In this document: positions 52,142 through 60,770 of the stretch, one piece after another
Numbering within the stretch: position 1 is the first letter of the stretch
Layout of the letters: the number at the start of each line of letters is the position of its first letter
DNA from: Gemmiger formicilis
GTDB lineage: Bacteria; Bacillota; Clostridia; Oscillospirales; Ruminococcaceae
Assembly: GCF_024462815.1 (NCBI RefSeq)
Contig: NZ_JANGCG010000007.1
Span: 62,001-126,000, forward strand
DNA: 64,000 nt
Reading direction: 5' to 3'
Position numbers and translations under genes: made by a program
Notes under the pieces: model-generated
The model's input: only the letters and a program-made list of their open reading frames with translations
Database searches by the model: none
Told to the model about the DNA's origin: nothing

Positions 52142-53845
52142 ATGAAATTTTCCGAAATGCCCTATGAGCGCCCGAATCTGGACGCGGTGAAGCAGCAGTT
52201 CGCCGGGCTGTTGGCCCGCCTGCAGGCGGCAGAAACCTACGCAGAAGCGCGGGAGGTTTTTCTGGAGGAGGAAAAGCTCAACAAGCATGTGGACACGGCA
52301 GCCCAGCTGGCCAGTGTGCGCAACTCCATCGACACCCGCGATAAATTCTATGACGGTGAGATGAACTTCTGGAACGAGGCGCTGCCCCAGCTGCAGGAGT
52401 GCCAGAACGCGTGGAGCCGCGCTATGCTGGACTCCCCCTTCCGCAGTGATTTTGCCGCGGAGTACGGCAATCTGATGTTTGTCAACGCGGAGATTGCAGA
52501 CAAAGCGTTCTCGCCCGCCATTCTGGACGAGATGGCGCAGGAGAACAAGCTCACCACCGAGTACGGCAAGCTAATTGCCTCGGCGCAGATTCCCTTTGAG
52601 GGCGGCGTCTACACCCTCAGCCAGCTCTCGCCGTTCAAGAATGACCCCGACGATGCCCGCCGCCTTGCCGCGTGGAAGGCCGAGGGCGCATGGTATATCG
52701 AGCATCAGGCTGAGCTTGACAGCATCTATGACCAGCTGGTTCATCTGCGCGATACGATGGGTAAAAAGCTCGGCTATGAGGGCTACACCACACTGGGCTA
52801 CTACCGCATGGGCCGCAACTGCTACACCAAGGCCGATGTGGAAAAATTCCGCGCCGCCGTGGTCAAGTACATTGTGCCGCTGGCCGACAGCATCTACCGC
52901 GAGCAGGCCAAGCGTCTGGGCAAGCAGTACCCGATGAATGCGGCCGATAACGCCCTGATGTTCCGCAGCGGCAACCCCAAGCCCGCAGGCGATGCGGATG
53001 CAATCCTGAAGCAGGGCAAGAAATTCTATGAGGAGCTCTCCCCGGAAAGCGGCGAGTTCTTCAACAAGATGCTGGAGGATGAGCTGCTGGATGTGCTGTC
53101 CACCCCCGGCAAGGCGGGCGGCGGCTACTGCACCGGTCTGGGTGATTACGAAATGCCGTTCATTTTTGCCAACTTCAACGGCACCCAGCACGATGTGGAG
53201 GTTGTGACCCATGAGGCGGGCCACGCCTTTGCGGCCTATATGAACCGCGACCGCATCCCGTACAGCTATGTCTGGCCCAGCATGGAGGCCTGCGAGGTTC
53301 ACTCGATGTCGATGGAGTTTTTCGCATGGCCGTGGGCCGAGGGCTTCTTCGGCGCGGACGCACGCAAGTTCCGCTACAGCCATCTGGCGGGCGCGCTGAC
53401 TTTCATTCCCTACGGCACGATGGTGGACCACTTCCAGCACATTGTCTATGAGCACCCCGATCTGACCCCGGCCCAGCGCCACGAAGAGTGGAAGAAGCTG
53501 GCCGCCATCTACCAGCCGTGGCAGCGTCTGGACGGCGAGATTCCGTTCTATGGCGCGGGCGAGTACTGGCAGCGCCAGATGCACATCTACCAGAGCCCCT
53601 TCTACTACATTGACTACTGCCTGGCGCAGACCGTCAGCCTGCAGTTCTGGGCTATGCTGCAGAAGGACCGCACCGAGGCGTGGAACCACTATATGGCCTA
53701 CACAAAGCAGGGCGGCAGCCGCACCTTCACCGAGCTGCTGAAGAACGCGGGCCTGACCACGCCGTTTGAGGAAAGCTGCCTGCGCGGCGTCAGCGAGGCG
53801 GCCAAGCAGTGGCTGGACAGCTATGACCTGACGGGGCTGGTATAA
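52142..53845 (+). CDS. M3 family oligoendopeptidase (PepF-like)
   Basis: The 567-residue zinc metallopeptidase carries THEAGHAF: HExxH at His357-Glu358-His361. The third ligand is expected about 25-30 residues later in MEACEVHSMSMEFF. It degrades short peptides in the cytoplasm. No signal peptide is present. AAAGGAGA precedes ATG 52142; an earlier in-frame start has no ribosome-binding site. Its stop shares a base with the next gene. Confidence 0.94.
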   Translation: MKFSEMPYERPNLDAVKQQFAGLLARLQAAETYAEAREVFLEEEKLNKHVDTAAQLASVRNSIDTRDKFYDGEMNFWNEALPQLQECQNAWSRAMLDSPFRSDFAAEYGNLMFVNAEIADKAFSPAILDEMAQENKLTTEYGKLIASAQIPFEGGVYTLSQLSPFKNDPDDARRLAAWKAEGAWYIEHQAELDSIYDQLVHLRDTMGKKLGYEGYTTLGYYRMGRNCYTKADVEKFRAAVVKYIVPLADSIYREQAKRLGKQYPMNAADNALMFRSGNPKPAGDADAILKQGKKFYEELSPESGEFFNKMLEDELLDVLSTPGKAGGGYCTGLGDYEMPFIFANFNGTQHDVEVVTHEAGHAFAAYMNRDRIPYSYVWPSMEACEVHSMSMEFFAWPWAEGFFGADARKFRYSHLAGALTFIPYGTMVDHFQHIVYEHPDLTPAQRHEEWKKLAAIYQPWQRLDGEIPFYGAGEYWQRQMHIYQSPFYYIDYCLAQTVSLQFWAMLQKDRTEAWNHYMAYTKQGGSRTFTELLKNAGLTTPFEESCLRGVSEAAKQWLDSYDLTGLV

Positions 53846-54372
53846 TGGCAGACCGCAAAAAGAAGCACGCCTATCTGGATGATTTTGAAAAGGACCTGAA
53901 CGGTAGCTACCACTACCGCGGGGCGCATTATCGCTATTCGGCGCAGACGCCGCGGGGCAGGGTACTGCCGCGGCTGTGGCTCTGCTGCGGCGGCGGTGCG
54001 GCGTTGACCGTGGCGGCGGGCGTCCTGCCCGGGGCCACGGCGCACGCGCCTGTGTACCTGCTTGTGCCCTATATGGCGGCGCTGGTGGCGGCCCTGTACA
54101 CGGTGGTGCTGCTGGTGCGTATGACCCGCGGCGGTGCAAGGTTGCGGGCGTATATCCATGAGCAGACCGCGCAAAAATTGCCCTCTTTCTGCCTTGTGTC
54201 GGCGGTGCTGAACGCCGCGGCGGCCCTCGGGCAGTGCGCAGTAGTGTTTTTGATTGGCAGACAGATTTTGGGCGTGCATGGTATATTTATAATATTTACA
54301 ATTTTTGCCTGCGCTGCCTTTGCCGCGGCTGCGGTATTTGCCCGGCGGGTGCGCTGGGAAACCGAGAAATAA
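53845..54372 (+). CDS. Four-helix membrane protein of unknown function
   Basis: A 175-residue protein with a charged N-terminus (KKKHAYLDDFEKDLNG) and four predicted helices (about 48-66, 70-92, 112-134, 140-165), no recognised domain. It starts one base before the end of the M3 peptidase gene, so the pair is co-translated. It is the last gene before the G/C homopolymer zone. Confidence 0.6.
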   Translation: MADRKKKHAYLDDFEKDLNGSYHYRGAHYRYSAQTPRGRVLPRLWLCCGGGAALTVAAGVLPGATAHAPVYLLVPYMAALVAALYTVVLLVRMTRGGARLRAYIHEQTAQKLPSFCLVSAVLNAAAALGQCAVVFLIGRQILGVHGIFIIFTIFACAAFAAAAVFARRVRWETEK

Positions 54373-54419
54373 ATATACATTATATATAAATAGGTAGAAG
54401 CAAGCGTATCCGCGCGTGG

Positions 54420-54528
54420 CCCCCCCCCAGGGGGGGGGGGGTAGAAACCCGGCGTGCCGCCCCAGGGCGGGATGGCGCGGGCGTGGGGCGCCCCCCCGGG
54501 GGGGGGGGGGCCCCCCCCCCCCCCCCCC
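54420..54528. other. Extreme G/C homopolymer zone, probable assembly flaw
   Basis: Within 109 bases there are runs C9 (54420-54428), G12 (54430-54441), C7 (54491-54497), G13 (54498-54510) and C18 (54511-54528). Nothing else in the window resembles this. The adjacent runs would be very hard to replicate or sequence. The 281-bp gene gap around it (54373-54653) also holds a purine-rich stretch with TTTAGGAG repeated three times (54573-54604). Confidence 0.85.
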
Positions 54529-54653
54529 TGACCGGTGATAAAAGAGGACAAGGAGAAAAACCGGAGAAAACAGTTTAGGAGAACTGTTTAGGAGGTTTTA
54601 GGAGAAAAACGTTTGGAAAGAATTGTAATGCGTTACAGTTGCGTACCCACTAC

Positions 54654-56024
54654 TTACGCAGCTGCGTTCAGGGCAGCCTCAGAAGCCCAGCCATCGACAA
54701 AGGCGGTGACAACGTCATCCCAGCTGCCGGTACCGGCGGCGTAGGCGGTCAGAGCAGAGCCGACACCGTTCTTCCAGTTCTCGGAAGGCATGGTGGAGAA
54801 GTTCCAGGCCACAGGGGTCTTGCCGGCGGCGGTCATTTCCTTATCGGCCTTGACGAAGACGTTGGGGGACTCGACAGCATTCTTGAAGGGGATAACGAAG
54901 CCCATGTCGTTAGCCATGGCCTTGGTACCCTCGTCAGAGGAAACGCACCAGTACATGAAGTCGAGCGTTGCGTTGATGTCGTCCTCGCTGGCTTCTTTGT
55001 TGACGCACCAGTAGTTCTCGGTGCCGGTGCACAGGCCCTGGTTGGCTTCATCGCCGACGCCAATGTAGATGGGCAGCATGGTCAGGTCGTCATCGGTGAA
55101 GGGCTTGCCGTCGCCGACGAGGTTGGTGTACTCCCAGGAACCGTTCTGGTAGAAAACGGCCTCTTCGTTCAGGAACTCGTTGCGGCTGTCGTCGCCGGTC
55201 TTGCCAGCCAGTTCAGTGGGATCGCAGGTGGAGTTGTTGATGTACAGGTCGAAGATATTCTTGTAGTTGTCGAGATAGGTGCCCTTGATGGCGTCGGTGT
55301 TGTCGATGCCGTCCTCCTGATACTCGAAGTAGATGGGCAGGTTGGCCAGATGGGTCTTGTAGCGCCAGTCAGAGGAGCCGTCCATACCAGCGGAGGTGAA
55401 GGCGGAGAAGCCCAGCTCGTCCTTGCGGGCGGTGATGTCCTCGGCCACCTTCTTCAGGTCGTCGAAGCTCTTGATGTCATCAACGGTGTAGCCGGCCTTC
55501 TCCAGCAGGGTCTTATTGGTGATCAGGCCGTAGCTCTCGATAACGTAGCCGATGCCCAGCATCTGGTCGCCGTCTTTCAGGGCGTAGGTGTCGCTGGTCA
55601 GATCGCCTGCAATCTTGGTGCCGGACAGATCGTAGCAGTAGTCCTTCCAGTTGGCAAGGCCGACAGGGCCGTTGACCTGGAACAGGGTGGGCGCATCGCT
55701 CTTGGCCATCTCGCTCATCAGGGTGGTCTCATACTGGCCGGAGGCGGCGGTCACGACGGTGACGGGAACACCGGTCTCCTCGGTGTACTTCTTGGCCAGA
55801 TCCTGCCAGGCTTCATCCTGCTCGGGCTTGAAGTTCAGGTAGTAGACCTTGCCGGCTGCTGCGGGGGTCTCAGCCTCGGTAGAAGCAGCAGTGGAGGTGG
55901 AGTCCGCGGTAGAAGCGGCCTCTGCGGTAGAGGTAGGCGTGGAGGCGCTGCCGCCGCAGCCTGCCAGCAGACCGGCTGCCATCGCGGCGGCCAGGGTCAC
56001 GGAGAGAGTCTTTTTCGCTTTCAT
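54654..56024 (-). CDS. Sugar ABC transporter substrate-binding lipoprotein
   Basis: The 456-residue family-1 extracellular solute-binding protein has a lipobox LLAGCGGS (Cys20 or so), then a Ser/Thr/Ala-rich linker to about residue 55. Two lobes follow, with GLITNKTLLEKAGY and NGSWEYTNLV as family stretches. It would bind an oligosaccharide for a CUT1-type importer. AGAAGGAGG precedes ATG 56024. Two permease genes normally follow in the same direction, but here only the homopolymer zone does. LacI-type operators in its promoter and the lacI-type gene next door indicate carbon-source control. Confidence 0.9.
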   Translation of the reverse strand: MKAKKTLSVTLAAAMAAGLLAGCGGSASTPTSTAEAASTADSTSTAASTEAETPAAAGKVYYLNFKPEQDEAWQDLAKKYTEETGVPVTVVTAASGQYETTLMSEMAKSDAPTLFQVNGPVGLANWKDYCYDLSGTKIAGDLTSDTYALKDGDQMLGIGYVIESYGLITNKTLLEKAGYTVDDIKSFDDLKKVAEDITARKDELGFSAFTSAGMDGSSDWRYKTHLANLPIYFEYQEDGIDNTDAIKGTYLDNYKNIFDLYINNSTCDPTELAGKTGDDSRNEFLNEEAVFYQNGSWEYTNLVGDGKPFTDDDLTMLPIYIGVGDEANQGLCTGTENYWCVNKEASEDDINATLDFMYWCVSSDEGTKAMANDMGFVIPFKNAVESPNVFVKADKEMTAAGKTPVAWNFSTMPSENWKNGVGSALTAYAAGTGSWDDVVTAFVDGWASEAALNAAA

Positions 56025-56082
56025 GTTTTTTCCTCCTTCTAAAGAAAAACAAGAGTTGCAGTAGTGATTGCGTTTTCTTATT

Positions 56083-56096
56083 CGGAAACGTTTCCG
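56083..56096. promoter_or_regulatory. LacI-family operator O1
   Basis: CGGAAACGTTTCCG is a perfect 14-base palindrome of the LacI/GalR operator type. It lies just downstream of a TATAAT -10 (minus strand, 56109-56114) of the sugar-binding-protein gene, a position suited to repression. Confidence 0.8.
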
Positions 56097-56235
56097 TTTC
56101 GGATTGATATTATAATACACCATAAATAGCGAAAAATCAATCGTTTTTTAGTGATTTTATCCAAGATTGGAACCTTGCACAAATTAGAATACCTGTTTTT
56201 GTGGAAATATTTCAAAAAACAGGTTGCTTTTTGCC

Positions 56236-56267
56236 GGAAACGGTTCCTTTGTTGCGCAACCGTTTCC
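56236..56267. promoter_or_regulatory. Upstream operator-like pair O2/O3
   Basis: GGAAACGGTTCC (56236-56247) and GCAACCGTTTCC (56256-56267) are half-conserved forms of O1, about 150 bases upstream. Such spacing is compatible with DNA looping by a tetrameric or bridged regulator, or with binding of a second factor. Confidence 0.6.
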
Positions 56268-56337
56268 ATATGTTGCGCAGTTTTCAAGGCAAATCGCGGC
56301 ACCATCCACCTCTATTTTCCTCGACTCTATCCCCATT

Positions 56338-56485
56338 TAGGGGAGGCGTTCATCCCTCCCGGTGCGTTTGCCGCCATTACGCGATTCATTTTTTTGTGGA
56401 ATTGTAGAGGCCGCATCTATGCGGCCCGCGCGTGTACGGTGATTGGTCGCTCGCGGGAAAGCCGAGGGCCGGGTATGCCCGACGC
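56338..56485. repeat. Cluster of REP-like hairpins
   Basis: Hairpins at 56338-56360 (AGGGGAGGCG...CCCTCCC), 56404-56427 (GTAGAGGCCGC...GCGGCCC) and 56465-56485 (GGGCCGGGTATGCCCGAC) share the dispersed-repeat design. The first also matches, in inverted form, part of the copy at 63652-63677. Confidence 0.6.
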
Positions 56486-56517
56486 AAAAGCAGCGCACCG
56501 TTCCCACAGTGCGCTGC
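56486..56517 (-). terminator. Terminator after the lacI-type gene
   Basis: On the minus strand GCAGCGCAC pairs with GTGCGCTGC, followed by TTTTGC. Confidence 0.82.
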
Positions 56518-56547
56518 TCCCTCATTATGCTATTCCATAGCCCAGTC

Positions 56548-57564
56548 TCAGGTTTTCGTCGATTCCCGCATACTGACCTGGTAGCCCAACTCCACGCGGG
56601 TCTCCACTTCGTGGCCTTTGAGCACCTGCAAAAGCTGCTGGGTCGCTTTGCGGCCCAGGGCGTCGGCGTCAAACTGCACCGCCGTGATGGCGGGCGACGA
56701 CTCAGCCAGCGCGCTGCTGTCATACAGCGACGCCACGCGGATATCCTGCGGCACCCGCACACCCTGCTGCTTGAGCATATTCATCACCAGCAGGGTCAGC
56801 CGGTCGTCCATGCACAGGATGCAATCCGGCTTGCGCTCCAACGCCTGGCTCACGGCCTGCATCCGCAAATCGTCGGTTTCCAGCTCCAAAAACAGCAGGC
56901 TCTCGTCGATTTTCTGATTCATCATGTCATAGGCCTGCTTGAAGCCTTCCAGGCGCGACATATTGACGGTGTACAGCATCGTACCGCCCAACAGGGCGAT
57001 CCGCTTCATGCCCTTCATCAGCAGCAGGCTGGTCAGCTCCCGGCAGCCGCCGACCTGGTCATGATCCACCGACATCACGGTCGGATTCTCGGGGCGGCCG
57101 ATGGCTACAAAGGGCAGCTTGCGGCTTTTCAGCAGCGGAATCAGCGGGTCGCGTTCCAGCGTGCGGGTCAGAATCAGGCCGTCGATCTTGCGGTTGTCCA
57201 AAAGGCGCTCCACCGGGCGTGTCTCGTTCTCGCCTACCAGGGTCAGCAGCACATCGTAATCACGGTTCTCCGCCACCTGATAGACCGAACGCATCGTCTT
57301 GCGCAAATACGGCATCTCAAAATCAGAGAACTGCTTGGAGATCACCAGCGAAATGTTGTACGAGCAGCGCATCGCCAGCCCGCGTGCCATCACACTGGGG
57401 GTGTAGTTATGCTCCTTCACGTAGTCCTGTACGCGCTGACGGGTTGCTTCGCCCACACGGCCATTGCCGGATATTGCCCGGGATACCGTTGTTTTTGACA
57501 CCCCCAAAGCCGCAGCAATCGTTCCAATATCCACAACCTTGTCATTTTTCGGCAATCGCGCCAT
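56548..57564 (-). CDS. LacI-family transcriptional regulator
   Basis: A 338-residue repressor. The N-terminal helix-turn-helix TIAAALGVSKTTVSRAISGN (about 14-33) and hinge are followed by a sugar-binding periplasmic-type core (about 62-338). It probably binds the CGGAAACG palindromes before the binding-protein gene and releases them on sugar binding. AAGGAG precedes the ATG. It is independently transcribed. Confidence 0.92.
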   Translation of the reverse strand: MARLPKNDKVVDIGTIAAALGVSKTTVSRAISGNGRVGEATRQRVQDYVKEHNYTPSVMARGLAMRCSYNISLVISKQFSDFEMPYLRKTMRSVYQVAENRDYDVLLTLVGENETRPVERLLDNRKIDGLILTRTLERDPLIPLLKSRKLPFVAIGRPENPTVMSVDHDQVGGCRELTSLLLMKGMKRIALLGGTMLYTVNMSRLEGFKQAYDMMNQKIDESLLFLELETDDLRMQAVSQALERKPDCILCMDDRLTLLVMNMLKQQGVRVPQDIRVASLYDSSALAESSPAITAVQFDADALGRKATQQLLQVLKGHEVETRVELGYQVSMRESTKT

Positions 57565-57594
57565 GATTTCATCTCCTTATCGCATTTCACTACT

Positions 57595-57623
57595 ATAATA
57601 ATAGGTTTGAAGCGCCGCGTCAA
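57595..57623 (-). promoter_or_regulatory. Promoter for the lacI-type gene
   Basis: On the minus strand TTGACG, a 17-base spacer and TATTAT, 31 bases before the start. Confidence 0.85.
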
Positions 57624-57680
57624 GGCGTTATTTGCTCTTGTTACTTTCCCCCCTGGAGAATATCACATATTTTCCGGCAA

Positions 57681-60600
57681 TTACCTGTGTAAATTTTTGC
57701 GCAGTATGCGGCACAAGCCGCGTACCTGTTGCGCGGTTTGCGCGCTGACTGGTCCCGGCGCAAACTGCGCCGTCTGCACAAACGCCAGCAGCGTTTCCAC
57801 ATCCTGCGGAGCCGCCGTTTTGGTGTGTTCCCGTAAAAATTGTTTAAACTCTTCCTGATCAGAGGATACCCCTTCGCTCAGGCCGCAGCGGCACATCTTT
57901 TTGTACAGCGCGCGGAACTCCGCCCGCACAGTATCGGCCGGGGTGCGCCGTGCACGGGCAATGCCCCACACGGCCAGCGCGGCCAGCACCGCCGCCAGCG
58001 GCAGCAGCCACCAAAAAGCTCGGGCCTGCGGGGCGGTCGGGTCCGCCTCCGGCACGGGCGTTGCGGCGGGCAGCGGAGTCTCGGTATCATCGGCAGTCGG
58101 CACGGCGTTCGCGTTGGCGGCCAGCTGGTCCTCGGTCAGCTCGCTGACCATACCGGGGGTCGTTTCCAGCGGGGTCCAGCCCTGCCCGGCAAGGTACACC
58201 TCGGCCCAGGCGTGGGCGTTGTCGTCCTGCAAAACGGCCTGCCAGCCACCGTCGCTCTCGGCAAACAGGCTTTTGGGGGCAGCATAGCCCACCACATAGC
58301 GGGCGGGCAGGCCCAGCATCCGGCAGAGCACCACCGCCGCCGACGCAAACTGCGTGCTGCTGCCCGCATGGCTCTCGTTCAGGAAATACAGCACCGGGTC
58401 GGCCCCGTCGGCTGGCTGGGGCGGGTCACCGGTGTAGGTGCAGTGCTCGTTCAGGCAGCTGCGTACAAAGGTCCGTATCGCGTCGGCGTCGCCGGTCAGT
58501 TTGTATTCTTTTTCCGCTGCATTGCAAAATTCTTGCAGCGTGCCGTAGTCTGCGCCGTCGGGCGTCGCCAGGTAGCGGCTCTCTGCGTAGGCTGCGTAGG
58601 CGCTTTCCAGCCGGTCCAGCACACTGGGATCCGCGTCGGCACGGGCGGTCAGCAGCGTTTTGGCCTCCCCGCGCGGGAAGTAGTAGAACGTGTCATCCTG
58701 CGCGGTCTGGCCTGCTGCCGCGCCGTCGCCATTCAGGCGGTAGTAATCGTTAAAATAGGCGTTATAGGGTGCAAAAGTGTAGGTATCGTCGGCGTGCAGC
58801 CGCTGCACGGTCATCTGCTGCGGTGCGGCACCATCGTAAGCGGCCCGCAGAAACGGCAGGTTCGCGATTGCCAAACGGCTGTCACCGTCGGTTTTCCAGC
58901 TAGCGGCGGCATTGTCGAACTGCTCGGCGTCCGCAGGCTGCCAGCTATGCCCATCGTATTCCGCGCCGATAAACCCGCGTAGGTAGACCGTCTCCGTCGG
59001 CTTCTCGTCGGTCGTGACGAGTAAATCCTCCAGCCCTTGCAGGGCTAGGCCGTCGCTCTGGGTCAGGCTGCCGTCCTCGACGCCGCCCGCCGCCGCGCTG
59101 ACGTGAAAGTTCAACGCCCCGCCGCTGATTTTTGGCAGCCACTCGATGGCCGCCCCCAGCGCCGCCTCCCGGGCGCGCTCCGTCACCGGCTGCAGAGCAT
59201 CCAGTGGCAGGGCCAACACCGGGCGCAGTGCCAGCGCAGGCAGGAACAACACCGCGCAGACCAGCATCATCCCGGCGGCGGTAGTTTTCTGGATCGTGAG
59301 GAAGTTTTCCACATTCGCAGCGTAAACGGTGGAATCTTTTTTGCCCCACAGCCGCCTGCGCCGCACCGACCGCGCCGCCGCCCACGCGCCGACGCAGCCC
59401 AGGAGCAGCAGCAGCCAGCCCACAGCTCCGCCGCCCGCGCCCGCCAGCAGCACAAGCACCACGGCAGGCAGCAATACCAAATCCAAAAGCAGTGCATCGC
59501 TGCGCCAGACCGTCACAGCGGCAAAAAACGCCGTGATGGGCACAAGCGCCAGCAGCACAAACAGCCCGCACGCACCCGCCTCAGCCACAGCAAAATCCGC
59601 GTTGAAACGTTCATTCAGGCATAGCTTCACGGCGTTGGCAAAGGCATCCATGCCGCGCAGGAAGTCCCGCTGCACCAAAAACAGCAGCACCAGATGCCCC
59701 ACGGCCAGCGCCAGCACAGCCCCGCGCTTGGCGGCGGCAGGCAGCGGTGCATAGCACAGCGCCAACCACAGGGCGCACAGCGCCGCCGCGCCGGGCCAGA
59801 TCCAGGCGGGCAGCGCCAGCGAAAACGCGCTGTTCACCGCCGCCAGCAGCCCCAGCGTCAGCAGCAAAAGTATCGAAAAATCCACGCAGCCACGCAGAAC
59901 AGGTTGTGCCGCTGCACCCTGCTGGGGCAGCAGCACGCGGTCCACAAATTCCAGCCCGGTGTCCGAGTCGGCGGCCTTGCGGCGGGTCAGGGTGCGCAGC
60001 CGGGTCACAGCCGCCCGCCCAAAATTCAGCACGGGCGGCGGGGTGCCGCCATCCTCGGCCAGCAGCGTGCCGGCCGGGTCAGCACGGTAGGTCGTGCCCA
60101 GCGGCTCCCGCACGGTCAGCTCGTCCACCTTGGCCGTCAATTTCCAGTGGATTTGTTTTAAGGGATCCCCCGCACGGTAGGGGCGCAGATCGTAGACGCC
60201 GTCGGCAATGTCCTCTCCCGCGCGGCTCTCCTGCTCGGCGCGGTTCTGCGGGGTATTGCCCGCGCCGTCGGCCTCTCCCTCGGCGGGCGGCAGCACGCAC
60301 AGTTCCCACGTTTGGCCGTCCGGCGGGCTGTCCGCCGCAAACAGGCCCAAGTGATCCCGCACCGTCAGCTTTTGCAGTTTGAACCGCCACAGTCCGCTTT
60401 TGGCGGCCCGCAGCGTCACCCGCAGGTCGGCGCGGCCGCCCGGGGCCAGCATGGCGGCACAGGGCAGCTCGATGGCCGTACCGCTCTCGGCATCCTCGGC
60501 CCGCAGCACGGCCCGCAGTTCAGGCACGGTGCGCCGCCCGGCGTTTTGCAGATGCACGGTCACGGCAAATGCCTCGCCGGGGCGCACCGGCTTGGCGGGC

Positions 60601-60770
60601 AGCTGCAAGGCCGCCGTCACCTGTCGCCGCAGCGTGCGGGCGTCCCACCACAAAAACGCGGTGAACACCATCGCCAGCGCCAGCAGGAACACCACAAACG
60701 GCGCACGGCTGACCGCGGCGGCGCAAAACAGCACAGCCAGCAGCAGGCCGCAGCCCACCTTACCTGCCAT
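57681..60770 (-). CDS. DUF58-transglutaminase (TgpA/YebA-like) fusion, Cys-to-Ser in active site
   Basis: A 1029-residue membrane protein that joins two normally separate proteins. The N-terminal part (about 1-235) is a DUF58 module with two membrane helices and the motif DGVYDLRPYRAGDPLKQIHW (residues 190-209). Next come about six helices (about 285-520), an extracytoplasmic transglutaminase-like domain (about 760-880), one helix (near 930) and a DUF4129-like tail. In the transglutaminase core the expected G-x-Cys is GSSTQFA with Ser805. His853 (DNAHAWAEV) and Glu869 (WTPLETTPG) are kept. The start ATG 60770 lies within moxR (11-base overlap). The catalytic serine suggests a pseudoenzyme or altered chemistry. 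Confidence 0.88.
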   Translation of the reverse strand: MAGKVGCGLLLAVLFCAAAVSRAPFVVFLLALAMVFTAFLWWDARTLRRQVTAALQLPAKPVRPGEAFAVTVHLQNAGRRTVPELRAVLRAEDAESGTAIELPCAAMLAPGGRADLRVTLRAAKSGLWRFKLQKLTVRDHLGLFAADSPPDGQTWELCVLPPAEGEADGAGNTPQNRAEQESRAGEDIADGVYDLRPYRAGDPLKQIHWKLTAKVDELTVREPLGTTYRADPAGTLLAEDGGTPPPVLNFGRAAVTRLRTLTRRKAADSDTGLEFVDRVLLPQQGAAAQPVLRGCVDFSILLLLTLGLLAAVNSAFSLALPAWIWPGAAALCALWLALCYAPLPAAAKRGAVLALAVGHLVLLFLVQRDFLRGMDAFANAVKLCLNERFNADFAVAEAGACGLFVLLALVPITAFFAAVTVWRSDALLLDLVLLPAVVLVLLAGAGGGAVGWLLLLLGCVGAWAAARSVRRRRLWGKKDSTVYAANVENFLTIQKTTAAGMMLVCAVLFLPALALRPVLALPLDALQPVTERAREAALGAAIEWLPKISGGALNFHVSAAAGGVEDGSLTQSDGLALQGLEDLLVTTDEKPTETVYLRGFIGAEYDGHSWQPADAEQFDNAAASWKTDGDSRLAIANLPFLRAAYDGAAPQQMTVQRLHADDTYTFAPYNAYFNDYYRLNGDGAAAGQTAQDDTFYYFPRGEAKTLLTARADADPSVLDRLESAYAAYAESRYLATPDGADYGTLQEFCNAAEKEYKLTGDADAIRTFVRSCLNEHCTYTGDPPQPADGADPVLYFLNESHAGSSTQFASAAVVLCRMLGLPARYVVGYAAPKSLFAESDGGWQAVLQDDNAHAWAEVYLAGQGWTPLETTPGMVSELTEDQLAANANAVPTADDTETPLPAATPVPEADPTAPQARAFWWLLPLAAVLAALAVWGIARARRTPADTVRAEFRALYKKMCRCGLSEGVSSDQEEFKQFLREHTKTAAPQDVETLLAFVQTAQFAPGPVSAQTAQQVRGLCRILRKNLHR

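Larger units (their letters stand above)
56025..56547 (-). other. 523-bp regulatory and repeat-rich intergenic region
   Basis: Between the LacI-family gene and the binding-protein gene lie, in minus-strand order, a terminator (56486-56517), three or four REP-like hairpins (56338-56485), three operator-like sites (56236-56268 and 56083-56096), and a -10 box. No convincing gene was seen on either strand. Confidence 0.65.

Noticed and set aside
54639-56042. 467-residue plus-strand open frame rich in Val and Gly
   Set aside because: It is the mirror frame of the sugar-binding lipoprotein gene. It has no ribosome-binding site and its composition is repetitive.
56151-56540. 129-residue plus-strand frame
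   Set aside because: It crosses operators, REP-like hairpins and a terminator; composition is not protein-like.
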